64,000 bases of DNA from an uncultured Acetatifactor sp. (lineage in GTDB: Bacteria; Bacillota; Clostridia; Lachnospirales; Lachnospiraceae), in NCBI GenBank assembly GCA_910584865.1, contig CAJUCE010000022.1, positions 24,049-88,048 on the forward strand, read 5' to 3'. Shown here piece by piece: positions 16,939 to 26,663 of this stretch (positions are counted from its first letter, which is position 1; each line of letters begins with the position of its first letter). A program made the position numbers and the translations under genes. The notes below the pieces were generated by a model. That model ran no database searches and had not been told where the DNA came from. It was given only the letters and a program-made list of their open reading frames with translations.

Positions 16939-19900
16939 GAATCCAAATGTAAAACGAGTCATGGTAATCGGTTCCGGGCCTATCGTTATCGGACAGGCGG
17001 CGGAATTCGACTATGCGGGCACCCAGGCCTGCCGTTCCCTGAAGGAGGAGGGGGTGGAGGTTATTCTGGTGAACTCCAACCCGGCTACCATCATGACAGA
17101 TCGGGATATCGCCGACAAAGTGTATATAGAGCCTCTGACCGTACAGGTGCTGGAACAGATCATTGAGAAGGAGAAGCCGGACAGCATTCTTCCCACTTTG
17201 GGGGGACAGGCAGGGCTGAATCTGGGGATGGAGCTGGAGGAGTCCGGTTTCCTGAAATCTCATGGTGTGACGCTGCTTGGAACGACGGCGGCCACCATCC
17301 GCAATGCGGAAGGGCGGCAGGAATTCAAGGATCTGATGGAGCGTATCGGAGAACCCTGTGCCGCCTCCAAGGTGGTGGAGACGGTGGAAGACGGGGTAGC
17401 GTTCACCAATTCCATCGGTTATCCCGTGGTGCTGCGTCCGGCCTATACGCTGGGCGGCTCCGGCGGAGGCATTGCCAATAATCAGGCGGAACTGGAGGAA
17501 ATCCTGGAAAACGGCCTGCGGCTTTCCCGTGTGGGGCAGGTACTTGTGGAGCGCTGTATCGCAGGGTGGAAGGAAATTGAGTATGAGGTCATGCGGGACA
17601 GTGCGGGCAACTGCATTACTGTCTGCAATATGGAAAACATCGATCCGGTGGGCGTTCATACCGGGGACAGTATTGTGGTGGCGCCTTCCCAGACACTCAG
17701 CGACAAGGAATACCAGATGCTGCGTACTTCCGCGCTGAATATCATCAGTGAACTGCAGATCACCGGAGGATGCAATGTGCAGTTTGCGCTGCATCCCACC
17801 AGCTTTGAATACTGTGTTATTGAGGTGAATCCCCGCGTGAGCCGTTCCTCCGCTCTGGCATCCAAGGCAACCGGATATCCCATTGCCAAGGTGGCGGCGA
17901 AGATTGCTTTGGGTTATACGCTGGACGAGATCAAAAACGCCATCACACAGAAGACCTATGCCAGCTTTGAGCCCGCACTGGATTATTGTGTGGTAAAAAT
18001 ACCCAGGCTTCCTTTCGATAAATTTATTACGGCCAAACGTACTCTGACTACCCAGATGAAGGCCACAGGGGAGGTTATGAGTATCTGCGATAATTTCGAA
18101 GGCGCCCTGATGAAAGCCATCCGTTCTCTGGAGCAGCATGTGGACTGCCTGCTAAGCTATGACTTTAGCGATCTCACCGCAGAAGAGCTGAAAAGCAGGC
18201 TGAAGGTGGTGGATGACAGAAGGATCTGGATGATTGCAGAGGCAGTCCGCAAGGGTGTCAGCTATGAGGAAATTCATGATATCACAATGATTGATATCTG
18301 GTTTATTGATAAAATAGCCATTCTGGTGGAGATGGAGGAGGCACTGAAGACGCAGGAGCTGACGCCGACTCTGCTGAGGGAAGCAAAGCGATTGGAGTTC
18401 CCTGACAATGTGATTTCCAGGCTTAGCGGCAGGAGCGAAACGGATATCAGGACAATGCGCCGGGAAAACGCTATCACTGCCGTCTATAAGATGGTGGACA
18501 CCTGTGCGGCAGAGTTTGCGGCGTCTACTCCTTACTACTATTCCGTCTACGAAGGAGAATGCGAAGCCGGTATAAGGAAAGAGGCAGGGGAGAAGAGGAG
18601 AAAAGTTCTGGTGCTGGGTTCCGGGCCTATCCGCATCGGGCAGGGGATCGAGTTTGATTATTGTTCAGTACATGCCACCTGGGCCTTTTCCCGGGCCGGC
18701 TTCGAGACCATTATCATCAACAATAATCCGGAGACGGTGAGTACGGATTTCGACATTGCGGATAAATTGTATTTCGAACCATTGACCCCGGAGGATGTAG
18801 GAGCCATTGTGGATATTGAGAAGCCGGACGGAGCGGTGGTACAGTTCGGGGGGCAGACCGCCATCAAGCTCACGGAGAGCCTGATGAAGATGGGTGTGCC
18901 GATTCTGGGCACAAGAGCAGAAGATGTGGATGCGGCGGAGGACAGGGAGCTTTTTGACAAAATCCTGGAAGAGACCGGGATACCCCGGGCGGCGGGCGGC
19001 ACGGTCTATACTGCCGAGGAGGCGAAGACCGTGGCAAACCGTCTGGGATATCCCGTGTTGGTGCGCCCTTCTTATGTGCTGGGCGGCCAGGGCATGCAGA
19101 TTGCCATTTCCGACCAGGAGATAGAGGAATTCATGGCCATCATCAACCGGATTGCCCAGGATCATCCCATTTTAGTGGATAAGTATCTCCAGGGCAAAGA
19201 GATAGAGGTGGATGCGGTCTGTGACGGCACGGACATTCTGATCCCCGGTATTATGGAACATATTGAACGGACGGGCGTGCATTCCGGGGACAGTATTTCC
19301 GTTTATCCGGCCCATACCATCGGCAAGCTGGTGAAGGACAAGATAGCGGAGTACACCAGAAGGCTGGCCAGGGCGCTGCATGTGAAGGGATTGATCAATA
19401 TCCAGTTTATCGCCATCGGAGAGGATGTATATGTCATCGAGGTGAATCCCCGATCCTCCCGGACGGTGCCCTATATCAGCAAGGTGACCGGAATCCCGAT
19501 TGTGGATCTGGCCACGGAGGTAATCCTGGGCAGGACCATCAGGGAACTTGGCTATGAGCCGGGACTTCAGCCTGAAGCACAATACTATGCCATCAAGATG
19601 CCTGTGTTTTCCTTTGAGAAGATCCGCGGGGCGGAAATCAGCCTGGGGCCGGAAATGAAATCCACAGGTGAATGTCTGGGGATCGCGAAGGAATTTCATG
19701 AGGCGCTATATAAGGCATTTCTGGGGGCAGGAGTGAATCTGCCGAGACATAAGAATATGATTATCACGGTGAAGGATGCGGACAAGGGGGAGGCCATCGA
19801 GATCGGCCGCCGATTCGCAAAACTTGGCTATACGATTTATGCCACAAGGAGTACGGCTGCGGCGCTGATCGAAGCGGGGGTGAAGGCCCGGAAGGTGAAT

Positions 19901-20137
19901 AAAATCTCACAGGAGTCGCCCACGGTCATGGACCTGATCCTGGGGCATCGGATCGACCTGGTCATCGACACTCCCACCCAGGGGCGGGACAAGTCCCGGG
20001 ACGGTTTCCTGATACGCCGAAATGCCATCGAGACGGGGGTTAACTGCCTCACGTCGCTGGATACAGCCAGGGCTCTTGTGACCAGCTTGGAGAATGCAGG
20101 GCAGGGGCTGACGCTGGTGGATGTGGCGAGGCTGTAA
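16931..20137 (+). CDS. carB: Carbamoyl-phosphate synthase large subunit
   Basis: 1068 residues with the full duplicated ATP-grasp architecture. The first half opens VMVIGSGPIVIGQAAEFDY, the second VLVLGSGPIRIGQGIEFDY near residue 560, and an MGS-like allosteric domain with DTPTQG forms the C-terminus. It makes carbamoyl phosphate from bicarbonate, ammonia and 2 ATP together with CarA. ATG 16931, with GGGAGG upstream, overlaps the carA stop by 8 bases and gives coupled translation. Confidence 0.97.
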   Translation: MPKNPNVKRVMVIGSGPIVIGQAAEFDYAGTQACRSLKEEGVEVILVNSNPATIMTDRDIADKVYIEPLTVQVLEQIIEKEKPDSILPTLGGQAGLNLGMELEESGFLKSHGVTLLGTTAATIRNAEGRQEFKDLMERIGEPCAASKVVETVEDGVAFTNSIGYPVVLRPAYTLGGSGGGIANNQAELEEILENGLRLSRVGQVLVERCIAGWKEIEYEVMRDSAGNCITVCNMENIDPVGVHTGDSIVVAPSQTLSDKEYQMLRTSALNIISELQITGGCNVQFALHPTSFEYCVIEVNPRVSRSSALASKATGYPIAKVAAKIALGYTLDEIKNAITQKTYASFEPALDYCVVKIPRLPFDKFITAKRTLTTQMKATGEVMSICDNFEGALMKAIRSLEQHVDCLLSYDFSDLTAEELKSRLKVVDDRRIWMIAEAVRKGVSYEEIHDITMIDIWFIDKIAILVEMEEALKTQELTPTLLREAKRLEFPDNVISRLSGRSETDIRTMRRENAITAVYKMVDTCAAEFAASTPYYYSVYEGECEAGIRKEAGEKRRKVLVLGSGPIRIGQGIEFDYCSVHATWAFSRAGFETIIINNNPETVSTDFDIADKLYFEPLTPEDVGAIVDIEKPDGAVVQFGGQTAIKLTESLMKMGVPILGTRAEDVDAAEDRELFDKILEETGIPRAAGGTVYTAEEAKTVANRLGYPVLVRPSYVLGGQGMQIAISDQEIEEFMAIINRIAQDHPILVDKYLQGKEIEVDAVCDGTDILIPGIMEHIERTGVHSGDSISVYPAHTIGKLVKDKIAEYTRRLARALHVKGLINIQFIAIGEDVYVIEVNPRSSRTVPYISKVTGIPIVDLATEVILGRTIRELGYEPGLQPEAQYYAIKMPVFSFEKIRGAEISLGPEMKSTGECLGIAKEFHEALYKAFLGAGVNLPRHKNMIITVKDADKGEAIEIGRRFAKLGYTIYATRSTAAALIEAGVKARKVNKISQESPTVMDLILGHRIDLVIDTPTQGRDKSRDGFLIRRNAIETGVNCLTSLDTARALVTSLENAGQGLTLVDVARL

Positions 20138-20354
20138 ACCTGGGATGCGGAGAGCTGTCTTGTAGACAGGAAAATGATTCTGCAACATTTGCCCGAAAGA
20201 AAGCGTGGCAGTGTCGAGGCGGGCAGCAGGTACTGATTACTTGGGAATGAATGTAATGGTATATGGAATAACCGAGGGTTTATGCGGCAAAAGCTGTGTA
20301 AAGGTGCAGGCTGCGCCTGTGTGGGGTGAACGTGGAACTTGAGAGGAGGTTCCT

Positions 20355-22505
20355 ATGAGAAGAGAAGTATTTATAAAGAAAATATTTTTACTCATGGCGT
20401 TGCTTGGCTGCATATGCCTGGCAGGCTGCGGCGGAAAAGAGGGAACGAATCCCTCAGTGGACAGCGCAGGGGGTTCCAAAGAGGCGGGGGCTTCCGGCGG
20501 GCAGGAGGGACCGGACGGCAGAGTCAGGGCGAGAGAGCTAAGTGCCGAGGAGGAAACCCTTTTCCCGAAGAAGGAGGGATATACTCTGGGAATTCAGTTT
20601 TTCCAGGGGGAAGCGGTACGGCTGCGCTGCGTGGGTGAGACGGGGGCTGCAGATATCTATCTTGACAAAGCAGACGGAAGCAGCGAACTTCTGTATGAGG
20701 CTTTGTCAGATGTGAAGTATGATACAAACGTACACCATAACCTGAACGAATGGTACATGGCCCAGGACGGGAGCATATATTGCATCACCAGGGATTTTAA
20801 AGGAAGCGGCTGTTTGCTGGCGAAACGTGACACGCAGGGAAATGTGGTGTATACGGTGCAGCTGGATCTGGCAATAAGCGACATTTGTCAGCTGGCCGGG
20901 GGCGAAGTGATCGTGGTGCTGCAAGATAATCTGGACTACAGCAATACCAAGCCGCGGCTGGGGGAGGTGGATCAGGCCACGGGGACGGTTAGTGAGCTTT
21001 CCCAGATCAAGGCAGAATGGGGGGACTATGTCGGGGCAGGGGCAGAAGGCCTGCTGATACTGAACTCCAGGGACGGAGCCGCGGAAGTCAATATGCAGGA
21101 TGGAACCAGGACCTATCTTATGGATTTTGCAGGCACTGCCTATAATATGGAGGGCGGCAGGATGAAGGGATGGGTCAGAGATTTCCGGCTTACGGAGGAC
21201 GGCGGGGTGGAGCTGCTGTGGCATACTGTTGATGACGAGGGAATGAAAGAGACGATTGCCTGGAAGGAAGTGGATAGGATCCCGTTGGTAATGCGGGGGT
21301 TCCACTTTGAAAATCTGTGGATTAAAGATGCGGTTGCCAATTTTAACAAGAGCAATGATACTTACTTTATTACATTGGAGGCGGCGAAGGACGACATAGA
21401 TGATTTCACGACCCAGACCAGCGTACAGATAGCGGCAGGCGCAGGTCCGGATCTGCTTTACGGCGAAATCCTGTCGGATTCTATCCAGGGGATGCTGGAC
21501 AAGGGCGGGTTTGAGAATCTGGCGCCTTATATGGAAGCCTCCGGTATAAAGGAGGAGGATTACTTTCCCCTTGCCTTCAGCACTTGGCGCAGTGATGAGA
21601 AGATATATGGAGTCAATGTAACGGTGTGGAACAAGCGTTACATTATGGATGCCTCTGTTCTGGGGGATGGTGCCGGGGAGCCGGATATCGGGACATTGGT
21701 TGACGCGCTGTATGCCTATGAGGATAAAGCGATGTATATGAACTACTGTGATTCCGGTGATATACTGAAAATGTTTCTGGAAGGATCCGAGGATCTGTGG
21801 GGGATGGTTGACTGGGAGCAGAACAGCTGTGATTTCAGCGGGGAGCTGTTTGCGAAGATGCTGGAAGTTGCCAGGCGGTATCCCTATGACGAGTACCAGG
21901 AGTATCCGATTCTTGCCGAATACGAGAGTGCCAGTGGTCTGCTCAGCTTCCTGACGCCTTCTGTGTTGGAGGGGATGGGAAAGGTACAGGTGGGAGTTCT
22001 GTTTGATGACGGCTGCTATCCGGTGCAGGTCACGGGTAATGAGATTTTGTCCATCAATGCCAATTCCAGCCAAAAGCAGGGGGCATGGGAATTTATTGCC
22101 TTCCTTCTGAGAGAGGAGGGGCAGCAGTGGCTGACGGGGCCGGGTTATAATCAACTTCCTGTCCACAGGAAAGTTTTCCAGGAAAAAATAGAAACGGAGT
22201 TGAAGAAGTATGAGGTCGGAGGCGGAATGGCAACCATACGGATTCCTTACACCTATGCTGTCAAGGGCGAATATGTGACGGAGTACCGTGAGTTTCCCCT
22301 GGAGGACGTGAACGAGGAATGGGTGGAGGCTTTCGTCAAAACGGCGGAGGAGACCAGGACGCTGCCGGTGCGTACGGAGCCTGTTCTGGATATCATCTGC
22401 GATGAAGCAGAGGACTATTTTAACGGGGTGAAGAGCGTGGAGGAGGTTGTCCGGGTGATGGAAAACCGGATCCAGCTGTTCCTGAGCGAGAATGCCATCA
22501 GATAG
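20355..22505 (+). CDS. Extracellular solute-binding lipoprotein, without linked permease
   Basis: 716 residues. The signal peptide ends in the lipobox LAGC with lipidated Cys25, followed by a Gly/Ser-rich linker. Residues ~60-310 look like a beta-rich (propeller-like) domain. Residues ~320-715 resemble a family 1 solute-binding protein (FNKSNDTYFITLEAA, GAGPDLLYGE, LSINANSSQKQGAWEFIAFLL). The double-domain layout is frequent in Lachnospiraceae carbohydrate-binding lipoproteins. No ABC permease or ATPase lies next to it, so it either serves a remote transporter or has a sensing role. AGGAGG precedes the start. Confidence 0.85.
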   Translation: MRREVFIKKIFLLMALLGCICLAGCGGKEGTNPSVDSAGGSKEAGASGGQEGPDGRVRARELSAEEETLFPKKEGYTLGIQFFQGEAVRLRCVGETGAADIYLDKADGSSELLYEALSDVKYDTNVHHNLNEWYMAQDGSIYCITRDFKGSGCLLAKRDTQGNVVYTVQLDLAISDICQLAGGEVIVVLQDNLDYSNTKPRLGEVDQATGTVSELSQIKAEWGDYVGAGAEGLLILNSRDGAAEVNMQDGTRTYLMDFAGTAYNMEGGRMKGWVRDFRLTEDGGVELLWHTVDDEGMKETIAWKEVDRIPLVMRGFHFENLWIKDAVANFNKSNDTYFITLEAAKDDIDDFTTQTSVQIAAGAGPDLLYGEILSDSIQGMLDKGGFENLAPYMEASGIKEEDYFPLAFSTWRSDEKIYGVNVTVWNKRYIMDASVLGDGAGEPDIGTLVDALYAYEDKAMYMNYCDSGDILKMFLEGSEDLWGMVDWEQNSCDFSGELFAKMLEVARRYPYDEYQEYPILAEYESASGLLSFLTPSVLEGMGKVQVGVLFDDGCYPVQVTGNEILSINANSSQKQGAWEFIAFLLREEGQQWLTGPGYNQLPVHRKVFQEKIETELKKYEVGGGMATIRIPYTYAVKGEYVTEYREFPLEDVNEEWVEAFVKTAEETRTLPVRTEPVLDIICDEAEDYFNGVKSVEEVVRVMENRIQLFLSENAIR

Positions 22506-22568
22506 CAGGGGATCAGGAAGTACCGATCTGCAAAGTGCCGGAAGACAGAAAAGATATGGAGGAAAAAT

Positions 22569-23159
22569 ATGGAAGAGCAGAAATTTACAATCCGGCCATT
22601 AAGCCCGGATCTATGCGGGGATTGGCTGCGGTATTTTGAGGAAACAGCGTTTCAGGGACATGAGGACTGGTCATTTTGCTATTGCCTGGAGGGACATTTG
22701 GATTACGAGACACAGGTGAAGTGGACGAATCCGGATGAGCGCAGAGAGAAGGCCGTTGAGATGATCCGGGCAGGACAGATGCAGGGATATCTGGTTTATA
22801 AGGGAGACGAAGTCGTCGGATGGTGCAATGCGAATGACAGGGAGAACTATCGGTATGTGACCGAGAGGTTTCGTGAGGCCGGTTATCAGGGGAAGGAAGC
22901 TCCGGATGAAAAGGTGAAAGCGGTTTTCTGCTTTTTGATTGCGCCAGGGTACCGCAAAATGGGTGTGGCAGGACAGCTGCTTGAGAGAGTGTGTCAGGAT
23001 GCTGCACGGGACGGCTATACCTTTGTGGAGGTGTATCCTTTTGGGGATGAATCATTTGAATTCCAGTATCATGGCACTCTCGGGATGTACAGGCGGAACG
23101 GATTTGAGCAAATGGCAGATTTGGGATATGTAAAGGTTTTGCAGAAAAGACTGAAATAA
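22569..23159 (+). CDS. GNAT-family N-acetyltransferase
   Basis: 196 residues. The GNAT core is at 115-165: AVFCFLIAPGYRKMGVAGQLLERVCQDA is the acetyl-CoA-binding beta4-alpha3 motif. The N-terminal part carries a Trp/Cys-rich segment (WSFCYCLEG). Substrate unknown. GGAGGAAA lies just upstream of ATG 22569. Confidence 0.85.
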   Translation: MEEQKFTIRPLSPDLCGDWLRYFEETAFQGHEDWSFCYCLEGHLDYETQVKWTNPDERREKAVEMIRAGQMQGYLVYKGDEVVGWCNANDRENYRYVTERFREAGYQGKEAPDEKVKAVFCFLIAPGYRKMGVAGQLLERVCQDAARDGYTFVEVYPFGDESFEFQYHGTLGMYRRNGFEQMADLGYVKVLQKRLK

Positions 23160-23199
23160 CTTTTAGAATAATGCAGGATAGAATGAAGGAGAACGAATT

Positions 23200-25044
23200 A
23201 TGAGTATGACCAGTACCCCGGGAATCTTGAGGAACAAAGCTTTCCTGTATCTGACCGAATTTTTCGCAGGGATGTCCGTGATGGCAGTGGAACTGGGGGC
23301 CAGCAGGCTGCTTGCGCCTTATTTCAGCTCTTCCCAGATTGTGTGGACGATTATCATCGGAACCATCATGATTGCCATGGCGCTGGGAAATATCTATGGA
23401 GGGCGCAGTGCGGACAAGAATCCGGATCCCGGAAAGCTTTACGGCAGGGTGCTGCTGGCCGCGGTGTGGATTGCAGCAATTCCGGCGGTGGGGAAATACA
23501 TCATCGTGGGAATCTCGGCGCTCCTGATTTTTTCCGTAAACAGTAATTTCCTGATTATAGCGGCTTTTGCTGCCTGTATGGTGATCTTTGTGTTTCCTCT
23601 GTTTCTCCTGGGGACGGTGACGCCCTCCCTGGCTAAATACTCCGTGGGCAACCTGGAGGAGAGCGGGAAGGTGGTGGGGACGCTGGGGGCGTTCAATACT
23701 ATCGGCAGTATCATCGGAACCTTTGTGCCTACCTTTGTGACCATTCCCTCCGTGGGAACCTCCATCACTTTCCTGATTTTTGCGGGGATTCTGCTGGTTC
23801 TGGCCGTTGCTTATTTTGTCAGTGCAGGCCGGGCTTCGGCGGGGGGCGGAGGCAGAGGAGGGAGCGGTAAGGCAGGAGATGAAGGCCCGGGGAGCAGGGC
23901 GGGGAAATCTGCTGACAGTGCAGACGCTGCCGTAGGAAGGCTCGGAGAAGGAGATGAAGGCCCGGAGAGCGGGAGCTGCGCCGCAGGGAGGTCCGGAGAA
24001 GGAAGCGAAGGCCCGGAGAGCGGGAGCCGCACCGGAGAGGGCGGCAAAGAAAAAGAACCCGCTTCCGGAATGGGAAAGGCGGTCACAGCCTGTCTGTGCT
24101 ACATCCTTTGCTGTGTCCTGGGATATTCCGACAGCTTTGCCTTCTGGGAAAATAACCTGGCCTACGAGGGAGAGTCTGTCTATAATTATCTGCAGGTAAA
24201 GGAAAGTGACAGAAGTGTCATTTTATCCACCAATGTGCTCTTCGGAGTCCAGTCCATTTACATGAAGAACCAGGGGCTTACCGGCATGTATTATGACTAC
24301 GCCATGGCCGCGCCGCTGATGGTGGAGGGAAAAGCGCCCCGGGACTGCAGAGTGCTGATATTGGGCATGGGCACCGGCACCTATGCCACCCAGTGCAGGA
24401 AATATTTCGGGGACATGGACATCCGGGGGGTGGAGATCGACGAGAAGATAACGGCCCTTTCCAGGGAGTATTTTCACCTGCCGGAGGATGTGCCTGTGAC
24501 CACCTATGACGGCAGGGCCTTCCTGAACGCGGTGGATGAGAAATACGATGTGATTATGGTGGATGCCTATCAGGATATCACCATTCCTTTTCAGATGTCT
24601 TCGGTGGAATTTTTCTATCTGGTAAAGGCCCATCTGGCGGAAGACGGTGTCATGGTGGTGAACATGAACATGCGGGGCAGCGGCGAGGGCAATATCAATC
24701 AGTATCTTGCGGATACCATTTCCTCTGTGTTCGGGGATGTACACACGGTTGAGGTGGCAGGCTCCACTAATCGGGAGCTTTTTGCCTCGGACAATAAAGC
24801 CATGCTGGAACGGTTTGAGGCCGGGCGGCAGAACCTGGAGGAGGGGGAACTGTACGCCATGATGGAGCGGGTATCGGGCAGCCTGACGCCTTATGAGGCA
24901 GGTAATTATATTCTGACGGATGATAAAGCACCTGTGGAGCTGCTGGGCATGCGCGTTATCGATGAGCTTATCGGGGACGAGGTAGCATATTACAAGGGGA
25001 CTTACGCGGAAAAGGGTCTGGAAGGGCTGTTGGAGGCGTTCTAA
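23200..25044 (+). CDS. Membrane-anchored spermidine-synthase-like protein
   Basis: 614 residues in two parts. Residues 1-207 hold about six membrane helices (AVELGASRLLAPYFSSSQ, a motif of fused MFS/spermidine synthases). After a glycine/glutamate-rich linker (~208-295) and another TM, residues ~320-614 form a methyltransferase-fold spermidine-synthase domain: VLILGMGTGTYA, GVEIDEKI, VMVDAYQD. The fold transfers aminopropyl groups in true SpeE, but in membrane fusions the reaction is unproven. The linker holds tandem repeats. The start follows AAGGAGAA. Confidence 0.85.
   Translation: MSMTSTPGILRNKAFLYLTEFFAGMSVMAVELGASRLLAPYFSSSQIVWTIIIGTIMIAMALGNIYGGRSADKNPDPGKLYGRVLLAAVWIAAIPAVGKYIIVGISALLIFSVNSNFLIIAAFAACMVIFVFPLFLLGTVTPSLAKYSVGNLEESGKVVGTLGAFNTIGSIIGTFVPTFVTIPSVGTSITFLIFAGILLVLAVAYFVSAGRASAGGGGRGGSGKAGDEGPGSRAGKSADSADAAVGRLGEGDEGPESGSCAAGRSGEGSEGPESGSRTGEGGKEKEPASGMGKAVTACLCYILCCVLGYSDSFAFWENNLAYEGESVYNYLQVKESDRSVILSTNVLFGVQSIYMKNQGLTGMYYDYAMAAPLMVEGKAPRDCRVLILGMGTGTYATQCRKYFGDMDIRGVEIDEKITALSREYFHLPEDVPVTTYDGRAFLNAVDEKYDVIMVDAYQDITIPFQMSSVEFFYLVKAHLAEDGVMVVNMNMRGSGEGNINQYLADTISSVFGDVHTVEVAGSTNRELFASDNKAMLERFEAGRQNLEEGELYAMMERVSGSLTPYEAGNYILTDDKAPVELLGMRVIDELIGDEVAYYKGTYAEKGLEGLLEAF
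23881..24057 (+). repeat. In-frame repeats in the spermidine-synthase linker
   Basis: GAAGGCCCGG starts at 23881, 23956 and 24007. The last two copies share the 20 bases GAAGGCCCGGAGAGCGGGAG and are 51 bp apart. All spacings are multiples of three and give an EGPESGS-type peptide theme. Confidence 0.75.
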
Positions 25045-25211
25045 TGTTCGGCTGTGGAGGGCCGAGGAGCTTTCCCGGAAGGGAAAGGCGAATTTGCCGG
25101 AGAATCGGGAAGCGTGTGAAAACCAGAATCGACACCGGGAGAGGAAGTCTGTGAGGCAGGGGCACATGGCCCGCAAATGCAGCTGCTGACGGAAGAAATG
25201 GAGGATGCGCA

Positions 25212-25760
25212 ATGAGACTGGAAGGAAAGGATATCTATCTGGATACTCTGAGCAGGGAAGACTGCAGAAAGCTGTGGAATGACTTCGAATACGACTTTAC
25301 GAATCCCACTGAGGATTTGAACATCGGCCATTCCGATGAAAAGGCGGAAGAGTGGTTCAAGGACATTCAGGAAAAGCAGGGGGAGGTCAATATCCGCCTG
25401 GGAATCTTTTTAAAGGACGGAACCGTGATCGGGGACGTGGCCCTACAGGATATGAGCAGCAGGCACCGCACCTGTTCCGTGGGTATGGGCATTGCAAAAA
25501 TCAGCAACCGCTCCAGGGGTTATGGGTATCAGGCGTTGGAGCTGATTCTGGGTCTGGGTTTCCGGTATGTGGGGATGGAGCGGATTACCGCGGGTACTTT
25601 GGAGATGAACCTGGGAGCGCAGCGGATCCTGGAGCGGGGCGGCTTTGTCCTGGAAGGACGGCAGCGGAGCGCTGTCTACATGAACGGTAGGAGATGGGAC
25701 AGGTTGGAATATGCCATTTTGAAGGAGGAATATGCCCAGAGGGCAGGCGAACATGCCTGA
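25212..25760 (+). CDS. GNAT-family acetyltransferase (RimJ/RimL type)
   Basis: 182 residues. The start LEGKDIYLDTLSREDCRKLW, the middle VGMGIAKISNRSRGYGYQALEL (acetyl-CoA site) and the end ERGGFVLEGRQRSAVYMNGR follow the RimJ/RimL-like acetyltransferase 3 pattern. The substrate may be a protein N-terminus or a small amine. It lies 168 bases after the spermidine-synthase-like gene with GGAGGAT upstream. Confidence 0.85.
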   Translation: MRLEGKDIYLDTLSREDCRKLWNDFEYDFTNPTEDLNIGHSDEKAEEWFKDIQEKQGEVNIRLGIFLKDGTVIGDVALQDMSSRHRTCSVGMGIAKISNRSRGYGYQALELILGLGFRYVGMERITAGTLEMNLGAQRILERGGFVLEGRQRSAVYMNGRRWDRLEYAILKEEYAQRAGEHA

Positions 25761-25897
25761 CGTTGAATAAAAGGAAGGATCTGGCATATACTAATCTGGG
25801 AAAACAGAATGGTTCTGCGTCTGGGCGCTGCGGGACGCGGGGAAGCGCTTTTTGGCTGTTTCGAAACTAAAACGCGGCGCAGAAATGTGAGGAAGAT

Positions 25898-26551
25898 ATG
25901 AAAGCTGAAACTTATCCCTTTGTAGTACGTCCCCTGCCCTATGAGTATGACGCCCTGATTCCGGTACTGGATGAAGAGACGCTTACTTTCCATCATGACA
26001 AGCATTACAAGACTTATGTGGACAACCTGAACGCGGCCCTGGCGGATTATCCGGAGCTGCAGAAGAAGAGCCTGACCGAATTGCTGACGGACATTAACCG
26101 CCTGCCTGCGGCAGTGAAGACCGCGGTGCGCAACAATGGCGGCGGAGTGTACAACCATGAACTGTATTTCGATTCCATGAAGAGCCCTGTGGGACAGGAG
26201 CCCGCCGGCGCCCTGGCGGAAGCCATTGACCGGGATTTCGGTTCCTACAGGCAGTGGAAGGAACAGATGAAACAGGCAGCCGTTTCCAAATTCGGATCCG
26301 GCTGGGCATGGCTTGTGTCGGACAAAAACGGCACTCTGTCCATTGTGCAGACAGCCAACCAGGATGTGCCCGATCTGGAGGAATATATTCCCATATTGTT
26401 GGTGGACGTGTGGGAACATGCCTATTATCTCCAGTACCAGAACCGCAGGGCGGATTATGTGGAAGGATGGTTCGGGCTGATCAACTGGCGCAAGGCGGGC
26501 AAGCGCTATGAGGAAGGTCTGAACGGGGGAAAGGGCGGCAGTCCGGTGTAA
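25898..26551 (+). CDS. sodA: Superoxide dismutase, Fe/Mn type
   Basis: 217 residues, cytosolic. The metal ligands are visible: His in LTFHHDKHYKTYVDNLN, His in GGGVYNHELYFD, and Asp/His in LLVDVWEHAYYLQY. FGSGWAWLV is the conserved core. It converts superoxide to oxygen and peroxide, which in an anaerobe protects against oxygen exposure. Metal choice cannot be settled by eye. AGGAAG is upstream. Confidence 0.94.
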   Translation: MKAETYPFVVRPLPYEYDALIPVLDEETLTFHHDKHYKTYVDNLNAALADYPELQKKSLTELLTDINRLPAAVKTAVRNNGGGVYNHELYFDSMKSPVGQEPAGALAEAIDRDFGSYRQWKEQMKQAAVSKFGSGWAWLVSDKNGTLSIVQTANQDVPDLEEYIPILLVDVWEHAYYLQYQNRRADYVEGWFGLINWRKAGKRYEEGLNGGKGGSPV

Positions 26552-26663
26552 GGAACAGACAGGGACATTCCCGGCCCGCCGGAATTCAGAAAGAGGGGGA
26601 GCGGAACCAACCGGGCTGCGGCAGATCGGGAACAATGTACACCTGGATAAGGGCAGGAGAAAG

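Noticed and set aside
16901..18139. 412-codon leftward frame opposite carB
   Set aside because: carB is certain on the other strand; the antisense frame has no coding features.
20706..22166. 486-codon leftward frame opposite the solute-binding protein
   Set aside because: The opposite strand has a lipobox, domains and a ribosome site; this frame has none.
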